Shown piece by piece: positions 41,511-50,102 of a stretch of DNA of 64,000 bases (position 1 is the stretch's first letter; every line of letters starts with the position of its first letter). Under the pieces are notes generated by a model, which made no database searches, was not told the DNA's origin, and worked only from the letters and a program-made list of their open reading frames with translations. Both the position numbers and the translations under genes were made by a program. The stretch is taken from positions 1-64,000 of the forward strand of contig JACPWY010000023.1 of assembly GCA_016196825.1 (NCBI GenBank). Reading direction: 5' to 3'. This stretch comes from Deltaproteobacteria bacterium (GTDB taxonomy: Bacteria; Bdellovibrionota; FAC87; UBA2466).

Positions 41511-42561
41511 TCAACCCAGCGAGAAGGCGAGCCACCTCGGCATGGCCGAGTTCATTGAAATGGCCATCTATAGAATGGTAAAGCTTTTTCCCCTCAGCCG
41601 CGAGTCGTCGCAAGTCTGGAGTCGTATCAAACACGGAGACTCCATCGGCCTTGAGCTCCCGGGCTAGAACCTCGTAGCTCTGATATTGAACCTCAGAGAA
41701 TATCTTTGGCCCCATCAGCGGATCGAGTGGAGCGTAGACCATCTCTTTGGAGGGAAACAGCACCAACCAGAATCTCTTCTTTGCTCCTTGCGCGAAACTT
41801 GCGGCCGCTCCGGCAAGCTCCCGGTTGATCTCCACTCCCTCGCGCACGTTTCGGTTCCCATAGGATATGTAGGGATCCCAATATTCCTTGGTGGGGAACA
41901 TGAAGAAGTGCCCCTTCCATCGCCAGGGAATGGTGTGGAATCTCGCCGAGGGTTGGGCGAAGGTCTTGTAGAACTGGTACTGCAGCGAAAGATTGGTGAC
42001 CCATTTCAGAAGATGGGCGGCTCGCTCATTGGGCCTGAGTGATGCTGTGAAGAGGTCGTCATCGTATTCCTGTTTCCGCCCGGTGTAGGTTTTGAGCGGC
42101 TGGATCTTAGGGTGCGCGTCGTAGCTAAAGTCATTCGCGAAGACCCCGTAGATCACAGTCGACGGCTCATAAGCCATTCCCACCTCGACCATCCGGTTGT
42201 ACTGCACGGGCCCAGTCCCCCCCACCCCAAGATTCAACACTCGCTTTCCGAGACCCCTCTCCAGGAGGCTCGTGAAGATGTCTTCTTCTTTGACATAGCT
42301 GCCAAAGACGAAGGAATCGCCGACCACCAGAATGTCGGTCTTCATCAGGGGAGGAAGGAGGCGCCTGACGCCTCCGTGAAACCCGTTGAAGATACGCCGA
42401 TTTGAGTAGGGCACCTTCTCCGCCTCTTCGATCATGCTCTTCAAAGGGTCTCCCACGAGAGTGGGGACCAATCGCAGCACCAGCTCAACGAGCGTGAACG
42501 TGAGCGCAATCACCAAAACCGCGTCACGAACGATGGCAGGAGGACGCGGCACCCGAATCAT
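41491..42561 (-). CDS. SGNH/GDSL-type hydrolase with N-terminal membrane anchor
   Basis: The 356-residue product has one N-terminal transmembrane helix (about residues 10-30). The SGNH fold is shown by the block I serine motif ILVVGDSFVFGSYV, the glycine block LNLGVGGTGPVQYN and a block V D-x-x-H-like DGHFNELGHAEVA. The active site would face the periplasm. Such proteins often acylate or deacylate surface polysaccharides. The substrate is unknown. Confidence 0.75.
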   Translation of the reverse strand: MIRVPRPPAIVRDAVLVIALTFTLVELVLRLVPTLVGDPLKSMIEEAEKVPYSNRRIFNGFHGGVRRLLPPLMKTDILVVGDSFVFGSYVKEEDIFTSLLERGLGKRVLNLGVGGTGPVQYNRMVEVGMAYEPSTVIYGVFANDFSYDAHPKIQPLKTYTGRKQEYDDDLFTASLRPNERAAHLLKWVTNLSLQYQFYKTFAQPSARFHTIPWRWKGHFFMFPTKEYWDPYISYGNRNVREGVEINRELAGAAASFAQGAKKRFWLVLFPSKEMVYAPLDPLMGPKIFSEVQYQSYEVLARELKADGVSVFDTTPDLRRLAAEGKKLYHSIDGHFNELGHAEVARLLAGLIRTPGS

Positions 42562-42683
42562 TCCGTAAATTTACCACACCTTCCAAAACCGCCCCCCGAA
42601 AACCGGGTGTATACAGACTGGCCACTTGTTAAGAACCATCACGGCGTACGGCCCGAAAAACCCAATTATTTCAATACTTTTTT

Positions 42684-42699
42684 TGGCACAGCGATTGCT
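42684..42699 (+). promoter_or_regulatory. Sigma-54 promoter (TGGCAC-N5-TTGCT)
   Basis: A full consensus match: GG at 42685-42686 and GC at 42697-42698, 10 bases apart. The predicted transcription start is near 42710, only about 6 bases before the ATG at 42716. Either the message is almost leaderless or translation starts later. Confidence 0.65.
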
Positions 42700-42715
42700 T
42701 TTCTAAAGGCTACCT

Positions 42716-43183
42716 ATGCAAAAATATACGGCAAGAATCAGTACACTGGTGTCAACGCTCTTTACAGCGGCCGCGCTCCTCCTTTCGGCGTGCGGCAAAC
42801 TCAACATAGGAGAATTTGCTTCCTACGTGAGTACGTTCGAAGCTGAAGCGGCGGCCCGCGGCCAGGAACTGCACGTAGACAACCTCGTGATCAAGCTCGA
42901 CTCGTCACTCCCGAACACAATTCGGGCGCAATGCCAGGAGCGCCCCTTCGCGACCCCCACGATTGCGGTGAACCAAACGATCTGGGACAAGTCGAGCGAC
43001 GAAGACAAAGAGGCGCTGCTCATGCACGAGCTCGGTCACTGCGTTCTTCACCGCGATCACAAAAAAGGCGACTTTCCCGATGGCACGGCCATCAGCCTAA
43101 TGCGCGCCGTTTCGCCGTACGGAAAATCGTACGAGGCCCATCGCCAGTACTACCTCGACGAACTCTTCGACAATAACGACTGA
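42716..43183 (+). CDS. Lipoprotein with a zincin-type HExxH motif
   Basis: The 155-residue product has a lipobox (TAAALLLSAC, cysteine near residue 26) and the metallopeptidase motif LLMHELGHCVLHRDH, where H-E-x-x-H would bind zinc. The small size leaves little beyond a minimal peptidase core. It would act in the periplasm, tethered to a membrane. The only promoter seen is a consensus sigma-54 site immediately upstream, so it is probably made under specific signals. Confidence 0.7.
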   Translation: MQKYTARISTLVSTLFTAAALLLSACGKLNIGEFASYVSTFEAEAAARGQELHVDNLVIKLDSSLPNTIRAQCQERPFATPTIAVNQTIWDKSSDEDKEALLMHELGHCVLHRDHKKGDFPDGTAISLMRAVSPYGKSYEAHRQYYLDELFDNND

Positions 43184-43191
43184 TAGCTCCG

Positions 43192-43221
43192 TTGACACAC
43201 CACCGGCTGTGCTCCTTTAAT
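43192..43221 (+). promoter_or_regulatory. Sigma-70 promoter (TTGACA-N18-TTTAAT)
   Basis: TTGACA at 43192-43197 and TTTAAT at 43216-43221 are separated by 18 bp. The start would be near 43228, followed by AGGGGG (43231-43236) and the ATG at 43242. It begins right at the stop of the preceding gene. Confidence 0.65.
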
Positions 43222-43241
43222 TCCAATTCAAGGGGGCAGAA

Positions 43242-43667
43242 ATGCACAAACTTCTTCGGTGGGTTCTTCCATCTCTTCTCATCGCATCTTTCGCGGTATC
43301 TCAGGATCGTTTCCCAGAAGGCGTCTTTGCCGGGAAAGGCCTCAAGACCTACGCCGACGGCACGACCAAGACCTACACTCTCGAATTTACGATCAAGGGG
43401 AATCAGCTGAACTTCAGCTACCAATTGCCTTCGGGGCCCGTGGGTTACGCGTTGGAGCTCACGTACGAAAAGTTTGGGTTCTTCAAAGTGGGGACCATCG
43501 GCGAAGGTTATTGCGGCGCATCCTTCTGTCACTATTCGGTCCAGCTCGATCCTGAAACGGTGGAGGAGTGGACCTTCCTGTTTGACGGTTCGCACCTGAA
43601 AAAGGTCGGCTCCCTCACGGGCCCGAAGGTGCACGCCTACTGGGACGAGGATCTCAAGCAAAAGTAG
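43242..43667 (+). CDS. Small exported protein of unknown function
   Basis: The 141-residue product has a signal peptide (MHKLLRWVLPSLLIASFAVS). The mature part is beta-rich with a G-E-G-Y-C-G-A-S-F-C pair of cysteines that may bond; the overall look is lipocalin-like, but I do not recognise a family. It has its own sigma-70 promoter and strong ribosome site (AGGGGG). Confidence 0.65.
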   Translation: MHKLLRWVLPSLLIASFAVSQDRFPEGVFAGKGLKTYADGTTKTYTLEFTIKGNQLNFSYQLPSGPVGYALELTYEKFGFFKVGTIGEGYCGASFCHYSVQLDPETVEEWTFLFDGSHLKKVGSLTGPKVHAYWDEDLKQK

Positions 43668-43675
43668 ACCGCCCT

Positions 43676-43692
43676 AGGGCCGAAGTGGCCCT
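43676..43692 (+). terminator. Short GC-rich hairpin after the gene at 43242
   Basis: AGGGCC-GAAGT-GGCCCT forms a 6-bp stem with a 5-base loop, 9 bases after the stop. The following bases (TGTTGCC) are not a proper T-run, so it is a weak candidate. Confidence 0.35.
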
Positions 43693-43732
43693 TGTTGCCA
43701 GATTCCCCCAGCCCACTGGAGAGCCGCGCCCC

Positions 43733-43748
43733 TGGCACTCGCCTTGCA
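43733..43748 (+). promoter_or_regulatory. Sigma-54 promoter (TGGCAC-N5-TTGCA)
   Basis: A full consensus match with GG at 43734-43735 and GC at 43746-43747, 10 bases apart. The start would fall near 43759, 7 bases before the ATG at 43766, again giving a very short leader. Confidence 0.65.
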
Positions 43749-43765
43749 ACTCAAAGAGGCGAGCT

Positions 43766-44776
43766 ATGAACGCACCACACCTCGCATTTAGGCTCGTCTT
43801 GAGGGAAGTGAAAACCCTCAAGAGAGAGGTCGGTCTCTATTGCGGCCTCTCCGCGGTCTGTTCCGCCCTTTCCCTGCTCCCAGCGCAGTTCCTTTACTCA
43901 TTTGCCACCCAACTCCCCGGGATTGAGGTCAACAACCTGCGCCCCTTTCTCACCACGCTCGCCATCGCGGGGACTGTAACCGGGCTTGGTGCTGCTAGCG
44001 CGGCTTGGGTGAAGACCTTTGTCCGCGAATGGCTTCGTCTCAAGATCATCCCGGTCCTGCGTTTGCAACTTATGGAAAAAAGTGGCGAGCTCCACCCCAT
44101 TCCGCTCGAGACTCTGGGCGAAGACCGGCTCTCGATTCTGTCTCACGACCTCTCCGTCACGGAGCGGTTTCTGACCCAAAGTGTGCTCGACGGAATCGAT
44201 GGTGCGACACTTTTCCTAGAAACGGCTCTCATCCTTCTCCTTGTTTCAGGAGGGGTTGCGTTCGCGCTGGCGCTGGGGGCACTTCTTTTAGTAAGGTTCG
44301 ACTCATTTCTGCAGCAGCGGCTTGCCCCTCAGGTCACCGAACTCAAAGCCCTTGAGGTGAACACCAACCAACTTCTTTTCGAGCATCTCTTCAATTGCAG
44401 CACCATCCGTCCGCAAACAGCCGAGGAGCTCCAAATCCGTACGATTCAAGATCGCCTCCGCGGCGTCGGTGCCCGAGGTCTTTCGGTTGCGCGAAAATTG
44501 GGCCGGACACAGGCCATTTACGAACTGATTGGCATCACGCTGCTCACTCTGTGTCTTCTTGCGCTAGCCTATGGAACAGCATTTTCCCAAATCTCCATCC
44601 GCACGGCGTTTTACTATCCGTTTTATCTTGTCCCGCTGCTCTTCTCGACCAAGATGTTGGCCCAAGCTCTTGCCGAGTGGCACACCGTCACGCCAAGCGT
44701 GGCCCGACTTTCGTTGTTCCTGGAAACGCCCTGCCCCGCTAAAACCCCTGCTCTGGACGCTCTCGTGGGCGGATGA
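43766..44776 (+). CDS. ABC exporter transmembrane-domain protein without an ATPase domain
   Basis: The product has about 336 residues. It has about six transmembrane helices in the pattern of an ABC type I exporter membrane domain, including the long cytoplasmic-loop helices (ELQIRTIQDRLRGVGARGLSVARKLGR), but the frame ends without any nucleotide-binding domain, and none is encoded next door. Either it works with an ATPase encoded elsewhere or it is a truncated half-transporter. A consensus sigma-54 promoter lies directly upstream. Its 3' end overlaps the convergent lysA by 38 bp. Confidence 0.55.
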   Translation: MNAPHLAFRLVLREVKTLKREVGLYCGLSAVCSALSLLPAQFLYSFATQLPGIEVNNLRPFLTTLAIAGTVTGLGAASAAWVKTFVREWLRLKIIPVLRLQLMEKSGELHPIPLETLGEDRLSILSHDLSVTERFLTQSVLDGIDGATLFLETALILLLVSGGVAFALALGALLLVRFDSFLQQRLAPQVTELKALEVNTNQLLFEHLFNCSTIRPQTAEELQIRTIQDRLRGVGARGLSVARKLGRTQAIYELIGITLLTLCLLALAYGTAFSQISIRTAFYYPFYLVPLLFSTKMLAQALAEWHTVTPSVARLSLFLETPCPAKTPALDALVGG

Positions 44777-45956
44777 GGACAGAATCAGATCCATCAACCC
44801 ACACCTCGGCAGGTCGGGGACGGGCGTTATAGTTGGAAGCCATCGACATGCCGTAAGCCCCGGTCGTGAGGACCGCGATGAGATCGCCTCGGGACAATTG
44901 CGGAAGGGGGATGTCGCGCCCCAAAAAATCGCCCGTCTCGCAGATGGGGCCGACCACATCGAACTTGGCCTTTACAGGCGATTCCACAACCGGCTCCACC
45001 CGGTGCACAGCCTCGTAAAGGCTCGGACGAATCAGATCATTCATCGCGGCGTCGACTACGCAAAAATTTCTTTTGGGCGTGGATTTGCACCCTAAGACCG
45101 AAGCCACAAGGATTCCATTGTCAGCGATAACGCTTCGCCCTGGTTCAATCACCAGGCGCACACCTAATCGATCGGCCTCTGCTCTTACGATCGCGCCATA
45201 GTCTTTCAGGGACGGGGGTTTCTCATCGACGTAGCTGACACCCAGTCCACCCCCCATATCGATAAATTCGATGGGGTGGCCGGCCACTTTCAGTTCGCTC
45301 GCAATCTTGGCCAGCCGAGAGCTGGCCAACTGATAGGGCTTGAGCTCGAGCAGCTGGCTCCCCAGGTGACACCCGATCCCAACGAGCTTCACCAGAGGCT
45401 CTCCCTCGACAATTTCGAGGAGCTCAGCCAGATCGCCTTCCGGCACGCCAAACTTGTTCTCATAAAGGCCGGTCGCAATGTACGGGATCGTCATCACGTC
45501 CACGTTGGGATTCACTCGGAAGGAAATGCGGACCGGTTTTTTCAAACGCGCAACGATCCGAGCGATTGCCTCCATTTCAAAACGTGATTCAACGTTGAAC
45601 GAAAAGATTCCCAATGAGATTCCCCGCTCAATCTCCGCATCGGTCTTCCCCACGCCAGAAAAAACGATATCGGAGGGAAGGGCCCCAGCCTTAAGAGCGT
45701 GTTCCATTTCCCCGACACTGACGACGTCCATCCCGAATCCCGCCGCGTGAAGAAGAGTCAGGATCGAGGGGTTGGAGTTGGCCTTAACGGCGTAGCAAAT
45801 CTTCGTATTCCCCAGTGCGGCCCGAAAACCCCGACACCGGTCTACAATTCCGTTTTTCGAGTAGACGTAGAGTGGCGTGCCGAACTTCTTCGCCAATTCG
45901 GAGACGGCGATAGCCTCACAACACAGCTCCCCACCGCGCCGAGAAAACGCACTCAC
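44739..45956 (-). CDS. lysA: Diaminopimelate decarboxylase
   Basis: The 405-residue fold-type III PLP enzyme decarboxylates meso-diaminopimelate to lysine, the last step of lysine synthesis. The Schiff-base lysine is in ICYAVKANSN. The glycine-rich phosphate loop is EFIDMGGGLGVSY, then LVIEPGRSVIADNGILV, and the substrate-binding CETGDFLGRD is conserved. The start overlaps the stop of the upstream lipoprotein gene by 4 bases, so the two are coupled. Confidence 0.92.
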   Translation of the reverse strand: MSAFSRRGGELCCEAIAVSELAKKFGTPLYVYSKNGIVDRCRGFRAALGNTKICYAVKANSNPSILTLLHAAGFGMDVVSVGEMEHALKAGALPSDIVFSGVGKTDAEIERGISLGIFSFNVESRFEMEAIARIVARLKKPVRISFRVNPNVDVMTIPYIATGLYENKFGVPEGDLAELLEIVEGEPLVKLVGIGCHLGSQLLELKPYQLASSRLAKIASELKVAGHPIEFIDMGGGLGVSYVDEKPPSLKDYGAIVRAEADRLGVRLVIEPGRSVIADNGILVASVLGCKSTPKRNFCVVDAAMNDLIRPSLYEAVHRVEPVVESPVKAKFDVVGPICETGDFLGRDIPLPQLSRGDLIAVLTTGAYGMSMASNYNARPRPAEVWVDGSDSVLIRPRERPEQGF

Positions 45957-46738
45957 TGCGTCGCCACTTCACTCGGCGGTGCCAAAACCTTGAGCGAGTC
46001 ATCCAAGAGATAGGGCGAAAGTTTGCGCCCCTCCGCTGGAACCACCCACTCGTATGACAGTTTGGAGACCTTCTTAAGTGCAGAGATCCAACTCCTGCTA
46101 TCGGCCTGGGTAGTAGCCGGCACGAGCGCGCCAGCAAAAACTAAGCGTGACTCGGGAAAATGAACGACAACATTGTCCGACACATACCCATTTCCCGGGT
46201 AGATCACGTCCACCTTTTCAGCCCCTAATATGAGGTGAAGACCGGTCTTTAGTTTGAAAAGGTGGTTCGGCGGGGCCATTCGAGCATCATCGATGTGAAG
46301 AAGAGTTGGCGCCATCGATTGATCCACGCGTTTCATCAACGCTACTGTTTCGCGGGAGCCGAAGACCGGAATTCCGCTCTGGATCAAAGTTCCGGCGCCA
46401 CTGACACGATCCCAGCGGTGGCTCGAAAGAATAGCCACAATTTTCCTGGGTCCCATCTTGTAGTCGATCCACGACAGAAGACTCTGGGTAGCCTTTTCGC
46501 CGACCGGTGTATCGACGAGAACGAGCTCGCGGTTTTTCATCTCCACCAGGAGCGAATTGTAGGTCTTGGGGCCCGCATGGTGAAAAACGACGTAGGCATT
46601 CGGGAGAAACTGTTTCACTTCCACGCGGGCCGCGTCATTGGTGTACGGAACAAGTTCCGCCATGCTTCGCGGCGGCTGACTGGAACAGCCTAAGATCACA
46701 GTTCCCAAAAGAAAAAGTCTCAGTATAATAGGCCTCAT
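45953..46738 (-). CDS. Metallo-beta-lactamase-fold lipoprotein with degenerate metal site
   Basis: The product has about 261 residues. It begins with a lipoprotein signal ([18 protein letters not shown]). The fold resembles subclass B1 metallo-beta-lactamases: [20 protein letters not shown], then [24 protein letters not shown] in place of the usual H-x-H-x-D-R-x-G-G. The first two histidines of that motif are not both present, so metal binding is doubtful, and [30 protein letters not shown] keeps the later pattern. The role is unknown. The longer frame to 46942 lies on the divergent FKBP gene and is rejected. The ATG overlaps that gene's ATG on the other strand. Confidence 0.75.
   Translation of the reverse strand: MRPIILRLFLLGTVILGCSSQPPRSMAELVPYTNDAARVEVKQFLPNAYVVFHHAGPKTYNSLLVEMKNRELVLVDTPVGEKATQSLLSWIDYKMGPRKIVAILSSHRWDRVSGAGTLIQSGIPVFGSRETVALMKRVDQSMAPTLLHIDDARMAPPNHLFKLKTGLHLILGAEKVDVIYPGNGYVSDNVVVHFPESRLVFAGALVPATTQADSRSWISALKKVSKLSYEWVVPAEGRKLSPYLLDDSLKVLAPPSEVATQ
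46724..46729 (+). promoter_or_regulatory. TATAAT -10 element giving a leaderless FKBP mRNA
   Basis: A perfect TATAAT ends 7 bases before position 46737, the A of the ATG of the FKBP gene. Transcription would thus begin on the start codon. The -35 region is poor. On the other strand the divergent lipoprotein gene shares the same CATG, with TAGAGT as a possible -10 element at a comparable distance. Confidence 0.5.
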
Positions 46739-47201
46739 GAAAACACACTCTACCCTAGTCGGACTTGTTTGTATTTTGGCAATTCTCTCCAGCGCGCAGG
46801 TTGAAGCGGCGAAGAAAAAGCCGGCGAAAGCGGGGAAAAAGTCGGAGGCAACCGTGGATAATTCAAAGACGGCAGGCGGATTAAAACTGGAAGACGTCAA
46901 GGCCGGCACCGGACCAGAAGCCGTGAGTGGCAAAGAGGTCACGGTTCATTACACGGGTAAACTCACTGACGGAAAGAAGTTCGACTCCTCACTCGATCGC
47001 AAACAGCCCTTCAAGTTCATTCTCGGGGCCGGTCAAGTCATCTCCGGCTGGGACAAGGGTGTCGCCGGAATGAAGGTAGGCGGCAAGCGCAAGCTCACGA
47101 TTCCGCCTGACATGGGCTACGGTAAAAATGGCGTCCCTGGCGTGATTCCCCCTGACTCCACCCTCGTGTTTGACGTCGAACTTCTCGCTGTCGGCAGCTA
47201 A
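46737..47201 (+). CDS. FKBP-type peptidyl-prolyl isomerase, exported
   Basis: The 154-residue product has a signal peptide ([24 protein letters not shown]), a lysine-rich linker and one FKBP domain. Its marks are [58 protein letters not shown] and [13 protein letters not shown]. It would catalyse proline isomerisation in the periplasm during protein folding. The ATG overlaps that of the divergent lipoprotein gene. Confidence 0.92.
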   Translation: MKTHSTLVGLVCILAILSSAQVEAAKKKPAKAGKKSEATVDNSKTAGGLKLEDVKAGTGPEAVSGKEVTVHYTGKLTDGKKFDSSLDRKQPFKFILGAGQVISGWDKGVAGMKVGGKRKLTIPPDMGYGKNGVPGVIPPDSTLVFDVELLAVGS

Positions 47202-47211
47202 GGGGCTAACC

Positions 47212-48828
47212 TTAGGCCGTCTCTCGAGACAATAAAGCTTCGGTGGCGCTAAGGGCTTCGGACACACAGACTTCAAAGGCCGGAAGTGCCCAATTGTCCT
47301 GATTGGCAAAGAGGATCCTTCCTCCCACAGTTTGTCGTGCCCTCTCATAGCGCCCGCTCGTGATCGCGCCAACCTCAGCAAGGGGAAGCGCGTGGCCCCA
47401 GCGATTCATTCGAAAATCGGCGACTTGAGATTTGTGATAACCGAAAAGAGGCAGGATCTCGCCTTGAATCTGCTGCTCGAACTCCGTCCGGAGTTCCGAA
47501 TAGGCGTTTTGCGCGAGCAACTTTGGACGACCACCCTCGAATGCTAGGGGACGGTACACCGAGAGAACGGTGTTCCCCAAAAACCCGGAGGCGAAGTTGG
47601 CGATGACGACATCGGTCCCGCGTCGACTCCCTTGCGGCTTAACAGCCACCCCATCCCCCAGAACATAGACATCACAGTAATTCCCTTCGGGTGGCTGGGC
47701 CTTGAGACAGACGGTTCCGATCGCATACCCTCGGTATTTGATCTCCCCCATCGCGGCCTTCTGCGATTCCGATAGGTCGGCGACGATGTGTTTCGCGACA
47801 TATTTCGGGGCGGCTACGACCACTTTGCGCGCCAACACCGAGCGGAGCTTCTGCTCACGATCCACATAGGCCACTCTTACCCCGCCCTTATAAAGTTCGA
47901 CGCGCACAACGATCGACTCCGTCCGCAGCCGGACCTGGCCATCCATCGCCCGATAAAGTTTTTCCGCGATCCCAGCATTGCCGCCAGGGACCATGCAAGT
48001 GCCGCCGGCATCACCGGCCAAAAAATTGAGGCCCGCCGCTGCACTCACCTCACGGGCCCCACCGCCGAACGAAGACCAACAGTAATACTCGACCCAAGTT
48101 CGGGCATCCCGACTCCAGCTTTTCCCGAGGTGTTTCTCAAAAAACTGAGCAAGCGAAATGCGATCCAGACCATTGAGAGGTGCCAGGTCTCCTGGAATCT
48201 TGGGGAAAACAAACCCCTCCTTTTCATTTCCAACCTTTTCGAGAAGGTCCGCCAGGGGACTGAAGGACTGCGTTGTCCCCTCCTTCCAAAAATCGGTAAA
48301 GAGCTTGCCTCCGACCCCAACCGCCTCGACCATTTCCTTGGGGGAGTGATCGACTCCAATCTCGGTGAGAAGCCGATCGATTCGCCCTCCCTTCTCGGGC
48401 TTCGTGAAATACACGGCCCCCATGGGGTAGTCGTTCCCTCCCCACGATGCGCCCTTCGCGTTTCCGCCGAGCCGCCTGGCCTGTTCAAATAGAATGGGAC
48501 GATGCTGGCGCAGAAGGTAAGCGGTGACAAGCCCGCTCATGCCTCCACCGACCACAGCAAAATCCACGGTCTCCTGCGGGTCCGGAATTCCTCCGCTAGA
48601 TTTGATAAAGCCCTCGATATCCCAAAGAACCTTGTGCGCAGGATGCGGATCATCACCCACAAACTGCTGGGGAGCGACAAGCCCATTCGTCCGATCGATC
48701 GGGGAGAGATCTGACGGAACCTTCATTCCCGCCGGCAGCCGCCAAACGCCCCGCGTATTGGAAAGAACCAAGGCCCCGGCTCCAGCTCCCATGGATGCCA
48801 AAAACAGACGACGCGAAATTCTTTTCAT
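47212..48828 (-). CDS. Tat-exported FAD-dependent amine oxidase-like protein
   Basis: The 538-residue product starts with a twin-arginine signal (MKRISRRLFLASMGAGAGAL). The FAD-binding motif is VDFAVVGGGMSGLVTAYLLRQ, and PILFEQARRLGGNAKG continues the dinucleotide fold of the amine oxidase/phytoene desaturase class. The C-terminal GRILFANQDNWALPAFEVCVSEALSA closes the FAD site. The folded flavoprotein would be exported by Tat and act in the periplasm. The substrate is unknown. The ATG at 48828 begins the Tat signal. Confidence 0.8.
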   Translation of the reverse strand: MKRISRRLFLASMGAGAGALVLSNTRGVWRLPAGMKVPSDLSPIDRTNGLVAPQQFVGDDPHPAHKVLWDIEGFIKSSGGIPDPQETVDFAVVGGGMSGLVTAYLLRQHRPILFEQARRLGGNAKGASWGGNDYPMGAVYFTKPEKGGRIDRLLTEIGVDHSPKEMVEAVGVGGKLFTDFWKEGTTQSFSPLADLLEKVGNEKEGFVFPKIPGDLAPLNGLDRISLAQFFEKHLGKSWSRDARTWVEYYCWSSFGGGAREVSAAAGLNFLAGDAGGTCMVPGGNAGIAEKLYRAMDGQVRLRTESIVVRVELYKGGVRVAYVDREQKLRSVLARKVVVAAPKYVAKHIVADLSESQKAAMGEIKYRGYAIGTVCLKAQPPEGNYCDVYVLGDGVAVKPQGSRRGTDVVIANFASGFLGNTVLSVYRPLAFEGGRPKLLAQNAYSELRTEFEQQIQGEILPLFGYHKSQVADFRMNRWGHALPLAEVGAITSGRYERARQTVGGRILFANQDNWALPAFEVCVSEALSATEALLSRETA

Positions 48829-49001
48829 GTGCGTTCTCAGGATATCCAAAGAAAGCTAGTCTGCCCCGCTCAACGCAAGAAAGGCACGTTGCGCCATGTC
48901 CAGCGCAACGCGATAAAGCCTCGGCTTTTTTCGTCCGAAAAGGAGAGTGAGACTCTCGGAATTCTTTCTGGAGTCCACGGAGTCAAATCCGTTCATTTTC
49001 G

Positions 49002-49033
49002 GTACTACGGGGTCCCTTGAGACCCCGTAGTAC
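49002..49033. promoter_or_regulatory. 13-bp inverted repeat over the mutY promoter
   Basis: GTACTACGGGGTC (49002-49014) and its exact complement (49021-49033) are separated by 6 bases. The presumed -35 box TTGAGA (49017-49022) lies in the centre. This could be an operator for a dimeric regulator or, as RNA, a terminator for the divergent side. No T-run follows. Confidence 0.55.
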
Positions 49034-49045
49034 TCGATGTAAAGT
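49017..49045 (+). promoter_or_regulatory. Probable mutY promoter (leaderless)
   Basis: TTGAGA (49017-49022), a 17-bp spacer and TAAAGT (49040-49045) precede the GTG at 49054 by 8 bases, so the message would start within about 2 bases of the start codon. There is no ribosome site. Confidence 0.45.
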
Positions 49046-49053
49046 CTCCGCCC

Positions 49054-50091
49054 GTGGCAATCCCCGTCGTCCTCCAACTCGAAAACTGGTATCGAAAAAA
49101 TAGACGCCCGCTCCCGTGGCGCACCCTCACCACACCATACCGCACATGGGTGTCTGAGGTAATGCTTCAGCAGACTACAGTCGCCGCCGTCATACCTTAC
49201 TTTGAACGATTCCTAGCCCGATTCCCAACCCTCCCCGACCTGGCCCGCGCGCCCGAAGAGGCTGTGCTCGCTGTGTGGTCGGGCCTGGGCTACTACTCGC
49301 GCGGCCGCAATCTCTGGCGGGGAGCACGCCATGTTTTGGAAAACTTCGGCGGCGCCCTTCCACCATCAGCGGAAGAACTCCTCAGGATTCCGGGTATTGG
49401 CCCCTACACGGCCGGTGCCATTGCGAGCATCGCCTTTGGTGAAAAGGCCGCGATCGTCGATGGAAATGTGAAGAGGGTTTTTGCCAGGTATTACGGCATC
49501 GAGGATTCTATCGACGACAAAGCAACAACGGGCCGCCTGTGGAGTCTCGCTCAAAAATGGGTCGACGCCTCTCAAACCCCGGCCGATCTCAACCAGGGGA
49601 TTATGGAGGTGGGCGCCACGATCTGCCGAAAAAGCTCGCCCGACTGCGATCACTGCCCACTGAGGCGCGGCTGCGTGGCTTTGGAAACTCATCGTGTCGA
49701 TGCAATTCCGGTCAGAAAGGCAAAGACCGAGAAGCGCAAACTGAATTGGTTGAGCCTGGTCTACACCAACGCAGACTCGATCTACCTAGAGAACTCCCCC
49801 GATAAGAAATGGTGGCGCGGCCTTTGGGACACTCCCCACATTCCGCTCGCGTCAGCCAAGGATTTAGAGGGAACACTCAAAAGAACCGTCGGTAAATGCA
49901 CCGCATCAATCGCTCCACTCGGTAGAGCTCAACACACGGTCACAACCAATAAGATTACCGTGCACGCCTATCGAATTAATCTCCCCCGGAAGGTTAGTTT
50001 TTCGCCACACGGCAGATGGTTCAAAACCTCCGAACTAGGTTCGCTCCCCATGTCATCGCTGGTTAGCAAGGTATTGGCCCTCTTGGTGTAG
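49054..50091 (+). CDS. mutY: A/G-specific adenine glycosylase
   Basis: The 345-residue protein removes adenine mispaired with 8-oxoguanine. The catalytic glutamate is in WVSEVMLQQTTVAAVIPYFERF, the helix-hairpin-helix is LLRIPGIGPYTAGAIASIAF, the catalytic aspartate is in AIVDGNVKRVFARYY, and the [4Fe-4S] ligands are in C-x6-C-x2-C-x5-C (CRKSSPDCDHCPLRRGC). A NUDIX-like C-terminal domain follows. The start is GTG; upstream in frame there is a stop before any better start. Confidence 0.93.
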   Translation: MAIPVVLQLENWYRKNRRPLPWRTLTTPYRTWVSEVMLQQTTVAAVIPYFERFLARFPTLPDLARAPEEAVLAVWSGLGYYSRGRNLWRGARHVLENFGGALPPSAEELLRIPGIGPYTAGAIASIAFGEKAAIVDGNVKRVFARYYGIEDSIDDKATTGRLWSLAQKWVDASQTPADLNQGIMEVGATICRKSSPDCDHCPLRRGCVALETHRVDAIPVRKAKTEKRKLNWLSLVYTNADSIYLENSPDKKWWRGLWDTPHIPLASAKDLEGTLKRTVGKCTASIAPLGRAQHTVTTNKITVHAYRINLPRKVSFSPHGRWFKTSELGSLPMSSLVSKVLALLV

Positions 50092-50102
50092 AATGGAAAA
50101 CG

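Noticed and set aside
46739-46942. N-terminal extension of the MBL-fold lipoprotein gene
   Set aside because: It lies opposite the FKBP gene, and the lipoprotein signal begins at 46738.
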